A stretch of DNA of 64,000 nucleotides from Quillaja saponaria (lineage: Eukaryota > Streptophyta > Magnoliopsida > Fabales > Quillajaceae), in assembly GCA_029379385.1 (NCBI GenBank), contig CM055605.1, forward strand, positions 19,496,950-19,560,949. Direction: 5' to 3'. The translations under genes were made by a program, and so were the position numbers. A model generated the notes under the pieces. That model worked only from the letters and a program-made list of their open reading frames with translations, was not told the DNA's origin and ran no database searches. Positions 11,529-25,209 of this stretch are shown one piece after another. Positions within the stretch are counted from its first letter, which is position 1. Each line of letters opens with the position of its first letter.

Positions 11529-14173
11529 TCAACTACATCCACGAGTTACAGCAACTCTTAGTATACTCTTCTTCCCTTTGATCAGCTCAAAATCACAAAC
11601 GTCTCCAGCCTTCAGATTGATATCATTCTTAAAAGCAGCCCATCCTGTGCCTATTCGCTTTCCTGAATTCCAAAAGTAGCAACAAGCCGGCCATTGCTTT
11701 CCATCTAACTCAAGAATTATAGAATCTTCACAAGTATTCATATACTTTGCAGTAAAGTCAGCAGGAACATACTGCACAAATGAAAAAAAAAAAAAAAAAA
11801 CTGCAGTAAGCATGTATAGTTCAATGTGTAACAGTGTAAGTAAGAACTGAAATTCAAGAGCACAGTTTACTTAATTTCTTACCACAGAATATCCCTTTAT
11901 ATTAGAAGGACTCAATACTGCCCTGAAAGAAGGATTTTTATGTATGCACTTTCTAGCAGACTCAACTCTCATCTTCCTTGGTTTGGAAGAAGAGCAAGAC
12001 CTTGTAGCTTTTTTATTTTTCTTTGCCAACTTATGAGGCTTAGAGATAACATTGGATGTTTCAGAATTATCTAATTCTACTATTTCTGTCTGATTTTCTC
12101 GTTTAACTCTTTTGATCCCCGTTTCAAAGCCACGTTCATGCCCTCGGTATTGTTTGGAGGCATCATTCTCATAATGCTGGATGTCCAAATTCTGCTGAGA
12201 CAGGAGGTTGCACCTTTTCTTAAGAGTTTGATTGTCTGCAGGAGACACTTTAACGTCTAGCACAACCTCCTTCCAGCTGATCATCTCAAAGACACAGACA
12301 TCTCCATTCTTCAGATTATTATCACGGACAAAATCAGCCCATCCAGCCAAAATTACCTTACCTGAAGAAGCCGGACACAAACGAGCTGGCCATTGTTTAC
12401 CGTCAACCTGAAGTTTGATATTTTCTTTATGGGGAAGATACTTAGAAGCAAAAGCTGTACGCACGTACTGCACAAGGGGAAACAATTGTTGCAATGAGCA
12501 TAGTTTCATAACATTGAGTATGAATTTAACTTTATTAAAAAAAAACAAAAAGGAGAGAGTAAGAATTTCAATTCTAGATCACAAGCTATGCAATAGCTTA
12601 CCACATAACGGTTATAAGTCCGACCCAGTTTCACCTCAAAAGAAGGATTTCCAGGCTTAGACACTACATTTTCCTTCAATTTGCTCCCACTTGATGTATC
12701 TGAATTGTCCAATTCAATTGTCTCTACCTTCTTTGCTAGTTTGCACTTTTCTTTTCTTCTTGGAGATTGTTGGGAGGCAGCACTGGTGGTAGGTTTCTTG
12801 TTGCCAAAATCCTGTTGAGACAGAGGATTATACGTTTTCTGATTATTTTCAGGATTTATTTTAACTTCTAGTACAACCTCCTCCCCATTGATGAGCTCAA
12901 AAACACAGACATCTCCAATCTTTAGATTGTTATGACGGGCAAAATCATTCCATCCACTGCCTATTCGCTTACCCGAACAAGACACATACAAACTAGCTGG
13001 CCATTGTTTACCATCAATCTGAAGTTTGATTTTCCCTTTACAAGTTTTTAGATACTTAGAAGCGAATGCAGCATGCACGTACTGCACAAGCAGAAAAAAG
13101 TTGATGCAATAAGCATCATGGATATAAGTAAGACTTCAACTGTATTAACGGAAAAGAAAAAAGCAGTAAGAGATTGAAAACTATGCAATAGCTTACCACA
13201 GAATGTACATAAGTCCGTCTAAATTCCACCTCAAAAGAAGGATTTGCAGGCTTAGACATTACATTTTCATTCAATTTGCTCCGGTTTGATGTATCATGAT
13301 TATCTTCATCATCTGATATGATTATCTCTTCTATTTTCTCCTCATCATTCTCTTCTTCATGGATACTTTGATTATTGTATGGATGGAAGTGAATCTGAGT
13401 GCAAGTCTGATGATCAGTCATATTAACATGGAACTCTGAATTCCCTACATACATGAACAATACCATATACTTCACACCAATAGAATAGTAATTCACAAAC
13501 TCATGCCAACCATCCCGAAACCAAGTATCCTCTTCGGAATTCTCTATACTCATTTTCCATATCCGGCCATCTGGAGCTTTGATTGTAGCAACAGCAGATA
13601 GCTCATGCCCAAAGTCTCTAACAAATTTTCGAGGAATTCTCTGCGTATACAGAATTATATCAAAGCAAATGATAGAGATATGCTTTGTACAACTTAGATT
13701 GTTTAATATTTACTACCAAATTACCAAGATTTTTTCCAAATTCAGAAATTATGAGTCACCCAATTAAATACCAATTCACATAAATCAAATTGATAAAAAC
13801 AGTAAGGGAAAAAGATAAGCTTCCATTCACTACTCATAAGTCATAACTCATAACAAAGCACAAAACTTTTATGAGTTTTATGGCTCACAGAAGAATCTTT
13901 CATAGTTATTTTCCAACAAGTTCCAAATTTCCAATGGCTGCTGCCCTGTCAAAAAGATTAAGGAGAACAACAGAGAACACTAGAAGAAGAAAAAGCATAC
14001 TCATTTTCCAAGTAAACAAACAGTAATGATTTACTTTACATTACCAGTTTCTTTTCTTCAATGTTATAGGAAAAAATGATCTTGAAAAAAAAGGTGGGTA
14101 CTCTCGCCGGGGCAACCAACGCCCGGCTATTGCTTATGCTGGAACTCTCTCTGTTCCGGTGAAATTTGGACAT
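11529..14173 (-). CDS. REM/VRN1-like transcription factor with four B3 domains
   Basis: A plant-specific B3 DNA-binding protein, expected to act in the nucleus. Five exons can be built on the minus strand: 14045-14173, 13197-13640, 12602-13081, 11883-12467 and 11529-11771. All have GT-AG borders and all introns are phase 0. They give one open frame of about 626 residues with no stop. B3 domain 1 (residues about 26-125) starts PTFFFKIIFSYNIEEKKL and continues across intron 1 with RIPRKFVRDFGHELSAV. Domains 2, 3 and 4 (about 176-265, 336-430 and 529-626) each start NPSF, each are split by an intron at the same place, and each contain DGKQWPA and GWxxF. Acidic (residues about 140-165) and Lys/Arg-rich linkers lie between them. 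The start ATG is the first in exon 1. Exact targets cannot be inferred. VRN1-like proteins bind DNA with little sequence preference, which is family knowledge, not seen here. Confidence 0.88.
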
Positions 14174-16469
14174 GGCTAATCTCTCTTCCTCTTCCCTTTC
14201 CTTTTGGTCTTTCCAACGTTACTTCTGCAGATATGTAAAAGTTAACGAATTTTTGACGATAGAAATCACACTCTTATAAGAGTTACAATACAATGAGAAT
14301 ATATATCAGTTCAAAATAAATTAAATGATTTAATTTATTTTGAATTAATTACACTTTTGGTCTTACAGTTTAATTTTGATCCTGATTTCATCCCTATATT
14401 TTAAAATTGTGCAATTGACATCTTATCATTTAAAATTTATTATAGTTATGTTCCTAATATCACTTATTGTCTAAATTAATGCTGATGGTACTGTGGACAG
14501 TCTCTTTCCGTGCTTTTCTTCCTTTTAGGTAATAATTGAAAGTGGTAAGGATTCTGCATTCTGATTTTATGGAGTGGTGGTAGAGTCGGAGTTGTACTTG
14601 GTGGTGGAAGTGGAGTAGGATATGTGCTAGGTTGGTGGGCTATAATGGGTGTGGAAATTAGTTCAAATCTGAAATTTTGATTTGTGTAAGACTTAATTTT
14701 GAGGTTGGGTATAGGGGTGATGGTTTAATGGTAATGATGGTGATTTTTTTAGTTTTTTCTTTTTTGTAATACTATTTTTATACTTTTTAAAAAAATAAAA
14801 TTATTTCTTTAAATTTAAATTTATAAATGTCATGTGACAATTTGCTATTAGTCAAGCATGTCATGTTGACTGTTCACCTCATTTCCATTAGCTATATTAG
14901 CATAACTAGAATAAATTTTAAATTATAAGATGTAAACTGCATGATTTTTAGAAATAAGGGATGAAATAGAAATAGAAATTAAATTGTGAGAATCAAAAAC
15001 GCAATTACCTCCTTTTTTTTTTTTTTGAAGTAAAAGAAACAGAGAGAGATCATCTTTTAAAATAATTAAGTTTGAATTTCACCCCATTAGTCATGGACTC
15101 TAATGTTTGTTTTTTTTATTAAGAGTTTAGATATATTATTTCTAACATCATAAAAATGATATAATTTACAAATACAAAATTTAAAAAATGCATGGCTACC
15201 AACATCAAGAAAGCTTAATCAAAGTGTGAAAATTATTTTCTTTCTTTTTCTTTGAAAATTAAAATCGAAAGTAGATCGGCTCATCCGTCTTTTGAGATAA
15301 GACATCACTCTTATATTCACATTGAAACAATGTCATTAAAAATTAGCACTAAATAAGCTCGAACCTAAACTAACACCTTATTATATAAAATGCACACTCA
15401 CCATTAAACTGACACCTTATTAGATAAAATGAAACAAATTCATAGACATAATTAGGATAGCAGCTTATAGACACTCGATATAATAATAATTGTAGAAGAA
15501 AAAGAATAATATAATTTTTATTTTTAATGCATGGCAACCAACATCAAAAATTTAAATTAAAATTTACAAGTTTCCTTGATTATTAACCTGATAGTCAATA
15601 AAATATATTTTATTCTTCAATTATCTATATTTAAATATTCTTAAAGAAGTTTGTGAAGAATAAATATTTTAACTACTTTTGATGTAATTAATTTATTTGT
15701 AATCGAAAAAAATTACATACTTAACTATTAATAAAAAAATAATAATAACAACATCCATTGGCACGCTATATATTTTACAGTATTCATATTTCATGTTGGT
15801 TGTCGAAGACCATTTTTCAACAAAACATCATTCTAATATGAATGATATATGGTAGATACTTGGAGCTTTTGGAAATATATTGTGATACATATAGATTTGC
15901 TCTTACCTTCCCAGCAAAATCAACAGTGCATCATTTAGTCATGTAGGAAAAGTCATAGGTTAAATATTATTACACACTGCCCAAAAAAAAACACGTGTGA
16001 GATGGAACTTTTTTTTTTTTTTTTGATGGAACATTTGAAAGCTTCACAAAGATAAAGTGGACAAATATCAAACATGTATATTAAATATATTTTACCTTGA
16101 AATTTATTATTTTTAATCACCAGATAATAACTAAAAATAGAGATAATTTTATTTTCAATTTTTCTATAATTAATTACCGTCACTATTATCAATTTATTGT
16201 CAAATATTAAAAGATTTTATAAATTAGAACATTGCTCGTCAAACTGTATTTCCATTTCTTTCTCCCCTAGGCCTAAGAACATTTGACATGAGTGCTGAAA
16301 AGACATAAAGCAAAAACTCTATTTTCTAATAGAATATCTTTTTTCTAACAGATTTTGGATCATTGCCTTCATTCTTTTCATGCTAGCTATTCCTACCTCA
16401 TAGGCACGTAGAGGGAAATAATTGGGAGGAAACCAGGCAAATCAAATATATACAATATATATATATATT
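14174..16469. other. B3 gene upstream region and AT-rich intergenic DNA
   Basis: 14174-14420 is the likely 5' flank of the B3 gene, and its duplicate is found at 39574-39788. The remainder is AT-rich with poly-A/T runs (15010-15025, 16010-16024). No gene, RNA or mobile element was recognised. Confidence 0.5.
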
Positions 16470-17120
16470 CTTTTTGTTAGTATTAATTAACTTATTTTTA
16501 ACTTAAGTAGGATAAATAATATATATTTTTTTAAATGTAACTATTGGTTTTTGGTTTGGGGTGCTATACTGCACCAAGAAATTGGTAGCAAGTAGGGCTC
16601 CTGGCTGCCATTATTTGAAATAGAAAAAAATCAAAATTGTTCATCGGGTGTTTGACATGGTTTTCTAATTTTTAAATTACTTAGACATTTTTGTTGTTAT
16701 TAGATAGGAAAAAAAGAGTAAGGTAGCCATTGTAAATAGTAAGAGCTAGCATGTATTGAAGGTCACTAATAAAGAAGCTTGGTCAAAGAAGACAAATGAT
16801 ACAAATAGTAATTAAAATCATAAAGATCAATCACATGACATAAAGTATGGTAATTCTATTTTATGATGTAGCACATTTTTTGAGTTTAGCTTGAACTATA
16901 TAAAAAATTATAAATAATTCTATTAAACCAGGCCAGTTTATATTGATGATTAAAATATTATTTTTCTATAAAATATCAGTCAGTTCAAGAAACATATCTT
17001 ATACATATTAAAAAATTTATAAAATCAATGTACAATTCCATAAACATATAAAAAATATTATATATGTAATATGTTATAAATGATTTGTATGTAAGAATTA
17101 ATTATATATGTTTATAGATT
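16470..17120. repeat. Dispersed repeat, copy 1
   Basis: Clearly homologous to 56338-57430 and, in its first 370 bases, to 23310-23680 and 58605-59030. Landmarks are the word AACTATTGGTTTTTGGTTT followed by TGCTATACT, and later GTATTGAAGGTCACT. No open frame. It belongs to a non-coding LTR-type repeat family present four times in the window. Confidence 0.75.
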
Positions 17121-18221
17121 GATGAGGTATATAGTACCCAATTCTATTTGTTAGGTATATAGTACCCAAGTTAAACTACATTGGAGTAACTATTAAATAT
17201 ATTTGATTGGATCACATTGATTCTTGTTAATTACTAGAACTATTTAATAATACAATAATTTTGTTATTTCTCAAAATGTGTATTGATTTCTAACCCATAA
17301 CCAAATTACCAAAAATTGAACCCCTACACAAACAGGTTTGATTATGATCTGAATTACGTTCTCTAAGAACAAGATCTAATTAAGCTCAAACAACACTGTC
17401 CCTCCAACCCCAATTACTTCATCTTCTCTCTGCCTTCTCATGACAAATCAAGGGCAATTCCTTAACTTTAAGATTACTTCGGTCCAGGGGTTTTTGAATG
17501 TCCTAACATGTTTGAGAACCAAATTTCTAAAGAAAGGGACCAACATGGGGAATACAAGGGGAAAAGGGAAATGAACATTGATGAATATGACATTAGCAAT
17601 AACAAAGGCTACTTGGTTTATAGATACTATTCTCATATTTGCCAAATCTTACCAAAAAGTATATGGGCAAAATATAAGCAGTGTCAAAGAATATGAATTT
17701 GCCTTAAGGCAGTTGAAGAATCTACCAAAAGCACCCAATCCACAAAAGGAGCTTATGCTGTCTGAGACACAAGGGATTGTGGTAATTGACGTTCTGGTTA
17801 TGGTAGCAATGGAGAGAACAGCAACAACAAATAACCGAGTTGCAATTTGCGACTTTTCCCTTTCAGGAACGTCAAAGAATTTACTAGTTTGAGTAGTTAT
17901 GCAATTTGAAACGGTCAAAGACAAGAGCGTAGAACATCTCTTTAGGTGTTCAACACGACCAAACTTTACGAATTTTGTCATAAATCTTGTTTTAACACTT
18001 TTATTTGAAGAAAAGTAAAATGTTAAAACAAGATTTACGGTGAAATTTGTACAATATTGTGAAGTAACTTAATTCACTTTTCACTTGATTTGAAGGGAAT
18101 GAAGTACTGCATATGCATAATAAGCTATACCACAAGTTAAGGCACTAGCTGATATAATTTTTTGATAACCCAAAAGCGAGTCAAAAATATTACTAGCATT
18201 AACTAAAAGCATGTTCTGAGA
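17121..18221. other. Intergenic DNA with an unidentified semi-open segment
   Basis: 17448-17981 is less AT-rich and has overlapping open frames on both strands: plus 17578-17892, about 104 codons, and minus 17649-17981, about 110 codons and hydrophobic in parts. None has a domain that can be named, and neither strand has clear splice sites joining them. It may be a relic of a host gene. The rest is AT-rich with nothing seen. Confidence 0.3.
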
Positions 18222-18229
18222 GTATTACT
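18222..18229. repeat. Target site duplication (left) of hAT element
   Basis: GTATTACT lies directly before the terminal inverted repeat. Its partner GTATTATT at 22159-22166 differs at one of eight bases. An 8-bp duplication is typical of hAT transposons. Confidence 0.8.
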
Positions 18230-21200
18230 TAGGGCTATACATGTGATTGGGTAATCGACCCACTGACCTGACCAAGCCCGATATGAGTCGGTTTCGGGCG
18301 GCTTTATTTAACCCTCAGATTAGATCGGGTAACTCTAGATTCCACTGACAGGTCGGGTTTAGGGTCGGATAAATTTTAAAACCCAAAGAAAAAGCCGAAC
18401 CTGACCTGACTATGTGCAGAACTTCCTATTTTCTAGTATCCTAAGACTAAGCCCACTATCATTTGCCTACATTATTGTATGACCCAAATCAAATTACCCC
18501 AACAGCCCAACCTATTCTTCACTCTGTCAATCGGTTTCTCACTTTTCAGACAAGAGACCCTAAGTCCCTTTTCTTTCTCTTCTCCTTCGCTTGCATCGTT
18601 TCATCCATTCGAACCCTAAGAAGTAAGAATCAAGACTGCTGGCCTAAGTGTCTTCCATTCCTCCATGGCTGAGATCCTCCCTTCACAAGTTCACGACCGA
18701 CGAGTGAGTAGTGATGAGGACGTTCGAAGACTAAGAGTTGAGACTCGAGACAATGATGATAGCCTGCATAGTGGAGTTCTTTGGAGGTATCACCATATCA
18801 GCCATCAGGTATGTAATGTATTAGGTGAAAATTGAGTTTTGCTTATTTATTTTGTTTTTTGCTTTGTTAATTTGTAAAGAGCCGTATAGCTTGCTTTGAA
18901 AATTTTGTTCTTTATTTGAATTTATTTGCTAGTGAACCTCTTTTTTTCTTTGTTTTGTTAATTTGTTATACGTTAGTCTTCTTTTGGGCTACTGAGTATA
19001 AGGGTTAGAATTTATTTGCTAGTGGACTTCTTTTGGGGTGCTAAAAAATCTTAGCATGATAATTTCAAGTGGATGATTTGTTTTGATAAAGTGATGAACT
19101 AAGAAAAATATTATTTACAAAAAGAAGAAAAAGAAGTAAAAAAAATGTCAGCTGTATATTTATGTTTCTGCTGCGTAGTTTACATTAAATTGTTAATTGG
19201 TTTGCTACGTATTTATTTAAATTTCAACTTTTGCAACAATGGAGAGTGATATGATGCTTGTAAGTGATGAATATGTTGAAATTGAAGATGATGCAACATC
19301 AATATCTGTCCATGAAACATCAACAAGGCCTGTTAACCTCAAGAAATCAGCTAAATTAGAAAAGTTTATGAAATTGAAAAAAATCAAATGTATGGAAACA
19401 TTTTGATGTAATTATAGAAAGTCTGGATGAGGAATGTCCACTAGCTGCATGTAAGTATTGTGTAAAGCATATAAAGTGCCATATTAAGAACCATGGAACA
19501 AGTAGTTTGTCTAAGCACTTGGCAAAATGTAGGAAGTATTAACTTAGCCTTCGGCAAAAGAGTCAGAAAGAGTTACGGTGGGGGCAAAAAGAATGTGAGG
19601 TTGAAGGAGATAATACGAGAAAAAATGACTTATCTCCAGTTGCTTATAGTGACAACAATGTTAGGAGGGCTATAGTGGTTTACATAGTATGTGGTAAGTT
19701 GTCGTTTAAGCATGTAAAGAGCTATGCCTTTCGTTATTTGTTGTCTAACATTATACCCCATTTTCGACCTCCATCTCAAACAACGGTTGCTAGAGATATA
19801 TTTTCAACATACTTAGATGAGAAGTTAAAGTTGAAAAGTGTGTTTTTGAGGACAAAGCAAAAAGTGTGCCTTACAACTGACACATTGACTTTACTTCAAA
19901 ATTTGAATTATATGAGCCTCATTGCACATTATATTGATGATGATTGGAAACTTAAAAAAGGAATTTTGAATTTTTGTTTGATTGATAGTCATAAGGGTGA
20001 GTAAATGGGGAAGGCGATAGAGAAGTGTCTTGTGGATTGGGGGATTGAGAGAGTTTTTATGATCACAATTGACAATCCCTCTACAAATGAGGTTGCCTTT
20101 AATTACTTGAAGAGAAAATTGAATAGATAGGGTGGGGTAATTTTAAACCATGAGTATATGCATGTTAGATGTTATGCACAAATACTAAACCTGATTGTAT
20201 CTGGTGGATTGAAAGAGGTTCACCCCTTAATTTCTGCAATCTGAAATGCTATGAGATATGTTAGATCATCTCTCTTAAGGCAAGCTAAATTTAAAACAGC
20301 AGTAGAGAATGAGCAGGTATTGTGTAAAGGTTTGGTTTGCCTTGATGTTCCAACAAGATGGAACTCTACCTATTTGATGCTAGATAATGCTTTGAAGTTT
20401 CAAATTGCTTTTAGGAGGTCAAAGGAAGATGATGAAGGGTATAAGGTTTGGTTTAAGAAAGGTGACAAAGAGAAGGAGAAACAGAAGAAGAATGAAAAGG
20501 AGAAGGAGAAAGCTGTCAAGATTGGTCCTCCCAAATATGAGGATTGGGAGAATACGAGGGTTTTCACACAATTTTTAAAAAATTTTTATGATGTAACTCT
20601 TAATTTTTATGGCACATTGCATGTAACATCAAATGCATGTTATCATACAATTGGATTGGTAGAAGCTGAATTGAAAGCTTGGTGTTCTAGTTCATATCCT
20701 ATTTTGCAGTCTATGGCATATAGCATGATGAAGAAATATGATAAGTATTGGGGTAAGCCGGAATTGATTAATTCTTTAATTTATCTAGCAACTGTTCTAG
20801 ATCCTAGGTTTAAACTTGAATATGTCTAGTGGGCTTTTAATGAGGTTTATGATGTAACCACATCCATATATATGTGTATGAGGGTTCAGGAATCATTAAA
20901 TAACTTGTTTGTTTGTTATAGTTCTGGGTTTACAAAAAAAAAATGAGGAATCAACATGTGAAAATGAAAAGTTTTATTCAAATATTGAGGTTTCAAACCC
21001 TGTTGACCCTCTTACACACATAATCATGTTTTGGAAATCAATCAAAATGCAAGGTTAAATGCAGATGTTAAAACAAAAGTAGAATTGTATTTGGAAGAGG
21101 TAACTATTGATTCGGATGAAGATTTTGACATTTTGCTTTGGTGGAAAGCAAATGCAAGTAAATACAAGATTCTATCAATGATTGCTCGGGATGTGTTGGC

Positions 21201-22158
21201 AATCCCTGTCTCTACTATTGCCTTTGAATCACTTTTCAAAATGTATTGGAGAATCTAATGGGTTCATTATCCATTGAAGGAGGTATGAATGAATTGCTTG
21301 TTTTTTTAGTTTGGGTTTCTGGTATGTTACTGAAGTATGCTAATACTTTTTTTTTATGTTGTAGAAACCTCATCATCCATGGCAGAATCTAAAGCATTGC
21401 CTTCTATTGTTAAATAGTTTCAAATGTATATATACTTTGTTTTTACTATATATTAATTTTATTAAGTAATTATTTCAAATAAGTATTAGTTGAATTAACC
21501 TATTCAGTTTTGATTGCAGATTTGGATAATGATGTAGATGAAGCTTGAACTTGAAGATCCTGATTCCTGCATATAGAATTATGTTTCTGGTTTTAGATTG
21601 TGAAACTTGATTTGTAATTTGTAATTTGATGTCATCTGACTGTAAATTTTATTTGTTATGTTTTTTATGACTGGAAGATTGCTAGGTTCTAGGGTTGATA
21701 ATTGATGATATTGCAAGATACAGATTGTAGGCAGCAGGAAATCAGGAATACCGAACATGAATGTTTGAGAATTATGAATTTCTGATGACAGATTGGGCTC
21801 TGCCCTTGTTTGTTTCATTGTTTTGTTATGAGTTTGACAAAAAAAACCTTTGTTGGGCAATGATTGTTTGTTGAAAAGGCTCAACTAAAGCCTAAATTTA
21901 ATATAACTTGCAAAACAGTAAGGGAAAAAGAAAAAAAAAACTAACTTACATTATTATGGGCCTCAAATTCATAAGGCCCATACCAACTTAAAAAAGCTGA
22001 ACCCAAATTCAACCGACCCAAATCCCAATCTCCTCGGTCAGTGTCGGATATGCAGGTCAGTCGGCTTCGGACGGGTAACAAAATTATAAAATCGACCTTG
22101 TCGGCTCGGCTTTGAATATCCCATTACTTGACCCTACCCGACCTGATGCACACCCCTA
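18230..22158 (+). mobile_element. hAT (Ac-like) DNA transposon, inactive, 3.9 kb
   Basis: Both ends are visible. The left starts TAGGGCTATACATG and the right, read inward, starts TAGGGGTGTGCATC, so they form imperfect inverted repeats. The flanks carry an 8-bp target duplication. The subterminal parts are rich in short CGGGT/GACCC words (18240-18400, 22000-22140), as is usual for hAT ends. A broken transposase gene occupies the middle. Confidence 0.88.
19240..21260 (+). pseudogene. hAT transposase (BED finger, hAT dimerisation domain), broken
   Basis: The transposase starts at about 19240 with an acidic N-terminus (MESDMMLVSDEYVEIEDDA). A BED zinc-finger remnant follows at about 19385-19535: VWKHFD, then CKYC, then SSLSKHLAKC. 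The DDE-type core runs from about 19670 to 20830 (LTTDTLTLLQNLNYMSLIAH; the AIEKCLVDWGI block; VCLDVPTRWNSTYLML). The C-terminal hAT dimerisation motif lies at 21120-21250 (FDILLWWKANASKYKILSMI, then ARDVLAIPVSTIAFESLF). Frameshifts near 19385 and 20930, and stops at about 19540, 20002, 20128, 20242 and 20827, inactivate it. A charged Lys/Glu-rich insert lies at 20420-20515. The family resembles plant ricesleeper-type transposases. Confidence 0.9.
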
Positions 22159-22854
22159 GTATTATTAGAAAAGGACAAAGTTATAGAAATCAACGAGGGT
22201 ATTATTCTTCAAAATTGAATTACTAGGTATGTATGATTCAATTTTATGAAGTTTTTATTTTACTATAACTTATTTATCTTAATTACATCATATTACACCT
22301 TCTATATCTGGACTTTTACATTTCAGTCAACAAAATAACGAACAAGTTTGAGCTGACGAAGACTTAGCTAGGATTAAGAGAGCATGATTATTAGCTTTAT
22401 GTATTAATTATTTCATTTATTGTAAACATTATTAGGATGATTTTTGTATAATTTTTATTTATTTATATAAAATTTTGAATTTAAATATAAATTATGCTTC
22501 TATATATACATGATTTACAAGTGCAAAATTAAAAATAAAATAAAATAAATTGTTTTGTCTATCTGCGTCTGCGATTTGATTAACTGTGTCTGCATGGCAG
22601 ATGCAATTGAATTTATGTTTGAGTTTTAGCATCTAGAAGCCAGACTCCAATACATGGCAAAAAAATATTGGCTACTACATGTTGCGTCTGCCACACACAT
22701 GCAAACATATAGATGCATGCACAGGTATAGAAAATGGTATATGAGTATAGGGTTATTACGTCTGGCCACAAACGTTGATAAGTAATTATGTTTGCTTTGT
22801 CCCTTTATGCATTACAATTATAAATGAAATATTGTCATTTCTTGTAGTGTTACT
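22159..22854. other. AT-rich intergenic DNA
   Basis: After the right target duplication no gene or recognisable repeat was seen. 22555-22800 has several variants of a CTGCGTCTGC-like word, without a regular period. Confidence 0.4.
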
Positions 22855-24830
22855 TTAATGTCCCTCATATAAATGATTATCAAGATTATATTATATAGTC
22901 AAATATGTTAGTACAATCACACTATAGATTCACGTTTTTATTTTGTTGCCCATATCCATCGTAATTTTTATTAATGACTAGAATAAAAAATTTAAAATTT
23001 CTTTTCCTCATGTTAAGTATATAACGAGATTAGAATAAATATTGAAAAACAATTTTATATAATTTTAAAAATATTTGTGGTGATATTACTTATAATTTTA
23101 TGAAGTTCGACTGACAGTCAAGAAACTATGCTCCTTTCTTGATTTCTTGAATTTGAATTATTTAGAAAGGTATTGATGAATAAAATTTGAATAATTTCTT
23201 AAATCACATAAATGGTGGCAAGCTGCGATAAACATTGATCAATTTAATGCCAAACAAAAATATATGTATTAATTATAATAATTATATTTAGTCCTTAATA
23301 TTGATTTTTTTAGTATTAATTAAACTAATTTTAGCTTAATTACGTTACAGAAATTTTTAAAAAAAGGACAAGGTAACTATTGGTTTTTGGTTTAGAGTGC
23401 TATACTACGCCAATGCTATTTGTGATTGGTTTGGAGTCCTGTCTACTATCCTTTGAATTAGAAATAAATCAAAATTGTTCATCTTGAAAATTTCCTTGGA
23501 CATTTTAAATGTTAATGATAATTAGTAAATAGGAGTTGGGTAGCCACTGCAAAATAGGACGCACATGTATTGAAGGTCACTCATAAAGAAACTTGTTCAA
23601 GAAGACAAGTGATATAGACAGTAAATTCAATCATAAAGATAATTGCCTATATATGTCAATTTCATGATATGAACTATTATATTTTTATTAAGTATGGTCT
23701 CATCCCACTTTACGATGTAGCAATACATCTTTTGAATTTAGCTGAGCTATGTACTAAATGATCTTATCATATCATTCAAGTCCATATCAATTACACCTGA
23801 AAGCCACATTCAAGGATTGGAATATTGTTTCTTGTACAATATCCATTACTTTAGGTTCGGATTAGTATCTATTTGTTCAAAAACAAAAACGCGTAAGTTA
23901 CTATCAGAAACATTATGAGAACGATGTATAATCCATAAAACGTATAAAAACATATAGAAATATCTTCTAATACTAATATATAAGTGAGTAACTAAATTAA
24001 ATAATAAAATTTTAAATAATACTAACACGTAACTATATTTATTTTCTTGTCATTTGACTAATTTGCATGTTGAAGATAATTGATTTAGATTGATTGGAAC
24101 TAATTTAAATTGATTTGCAATTTTTATGTCTTCTCTTGAGTGAATAACAAACTATCATATGTCGTTATGAAAATAGTTGCGACGTTTTACTATGACGCGA
24201 AACTCGAACATTTTTTTAGGGGTTCTTGTTGCACCTCCATTAAAATATCAGTTGAGAGACTCCAAAGGTAGTAATATGTGTGGTTCTTGCCATTTCATGA
24301 GAGTTTTTGATAGAAAAAGCCATCTGAATCTATCTACTCAGGAACAATTTGCTCTTTGGAATTTTTGAAACTCTAATACCATAAATTTTTTTTTTAAAAC
24401 AAATGAAAAATAATGAAGGGCACATGATATAAGTGGTTCAGTCATCAATTTACTCTATAGAATGAGAGTAATATGTTTATTTCTTGGATATAAAGCTCAG
24501 TCGCTCACTCTTTTACAATGATAGAGCTTTTAATTTATAGGCACTACAAAAAATAATAACGGTTGACTAATGATATAATTAAGTCATAAATTTTCCTAGA
24601 ATTTGTCTTTGATTATAATCATAATTAGATCTTAATTCTATCAATTAATAGCATATAATATTTTTTCTCTAACTTCATAATTTTTTATACTTATCAAATC
24701 TAATTGCATAGTTTATAAATATAATTATTGTTCATAAAGTATAAATATGTAAAACGAAACAAATCTAATTTTATTAGTTATATTCTTAATCTAAAAAAAA
24801 AATTTGAATATTAGCTAACAATAAAAATCA
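22855..24830 (-). repeat. Non-coding LTR-retrotransposon-like repeat, copy A
   Basis: Homologous over about 2 kb to 58140-60180. A degenerate tRNA-Met primer site is present on the minus strand at 24369-24381 (reads TGGTATTAGAGTT). The LTR would therefore lie to its right (about 24382-24830) and the internal region to its left. No gag or pol frame was found in the internal part, suggesting a non-autonomous (LARD-like) element or one stripped of coding DNA. Confidence 0.6.
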
Positions 24831-25209
24831 TTTAGAAATAAAACTATCTTAACTAAAATTTATTTCTTTTATGAACTAAAAGCAACAAACCCCTAAAGTT
24901 TTTTTTTTATTGATTCATGACATTATTTTGCATTGTTTGTTTCTTTGTTTATATTATAGACCTTCAAAAATAAAAATCTTACAGTATCCATAGATTGAAA
25001 TTATCGAATTGTATCCACGGTTACATTTAAATATTGATAGTGAACTATGTTCCGTATCCATAACTCAAAAATATATATGTTTCACACGTATCGCAGAAAA
25101 AATATGACATTTACTTCATTTTCAGAAACAATATGACATTTACTTCATTTTCAGAAACATATGGAAGCCTGTATAGTATTACAAGTTATTTGTAATGTGC
25201 ATAATGATA

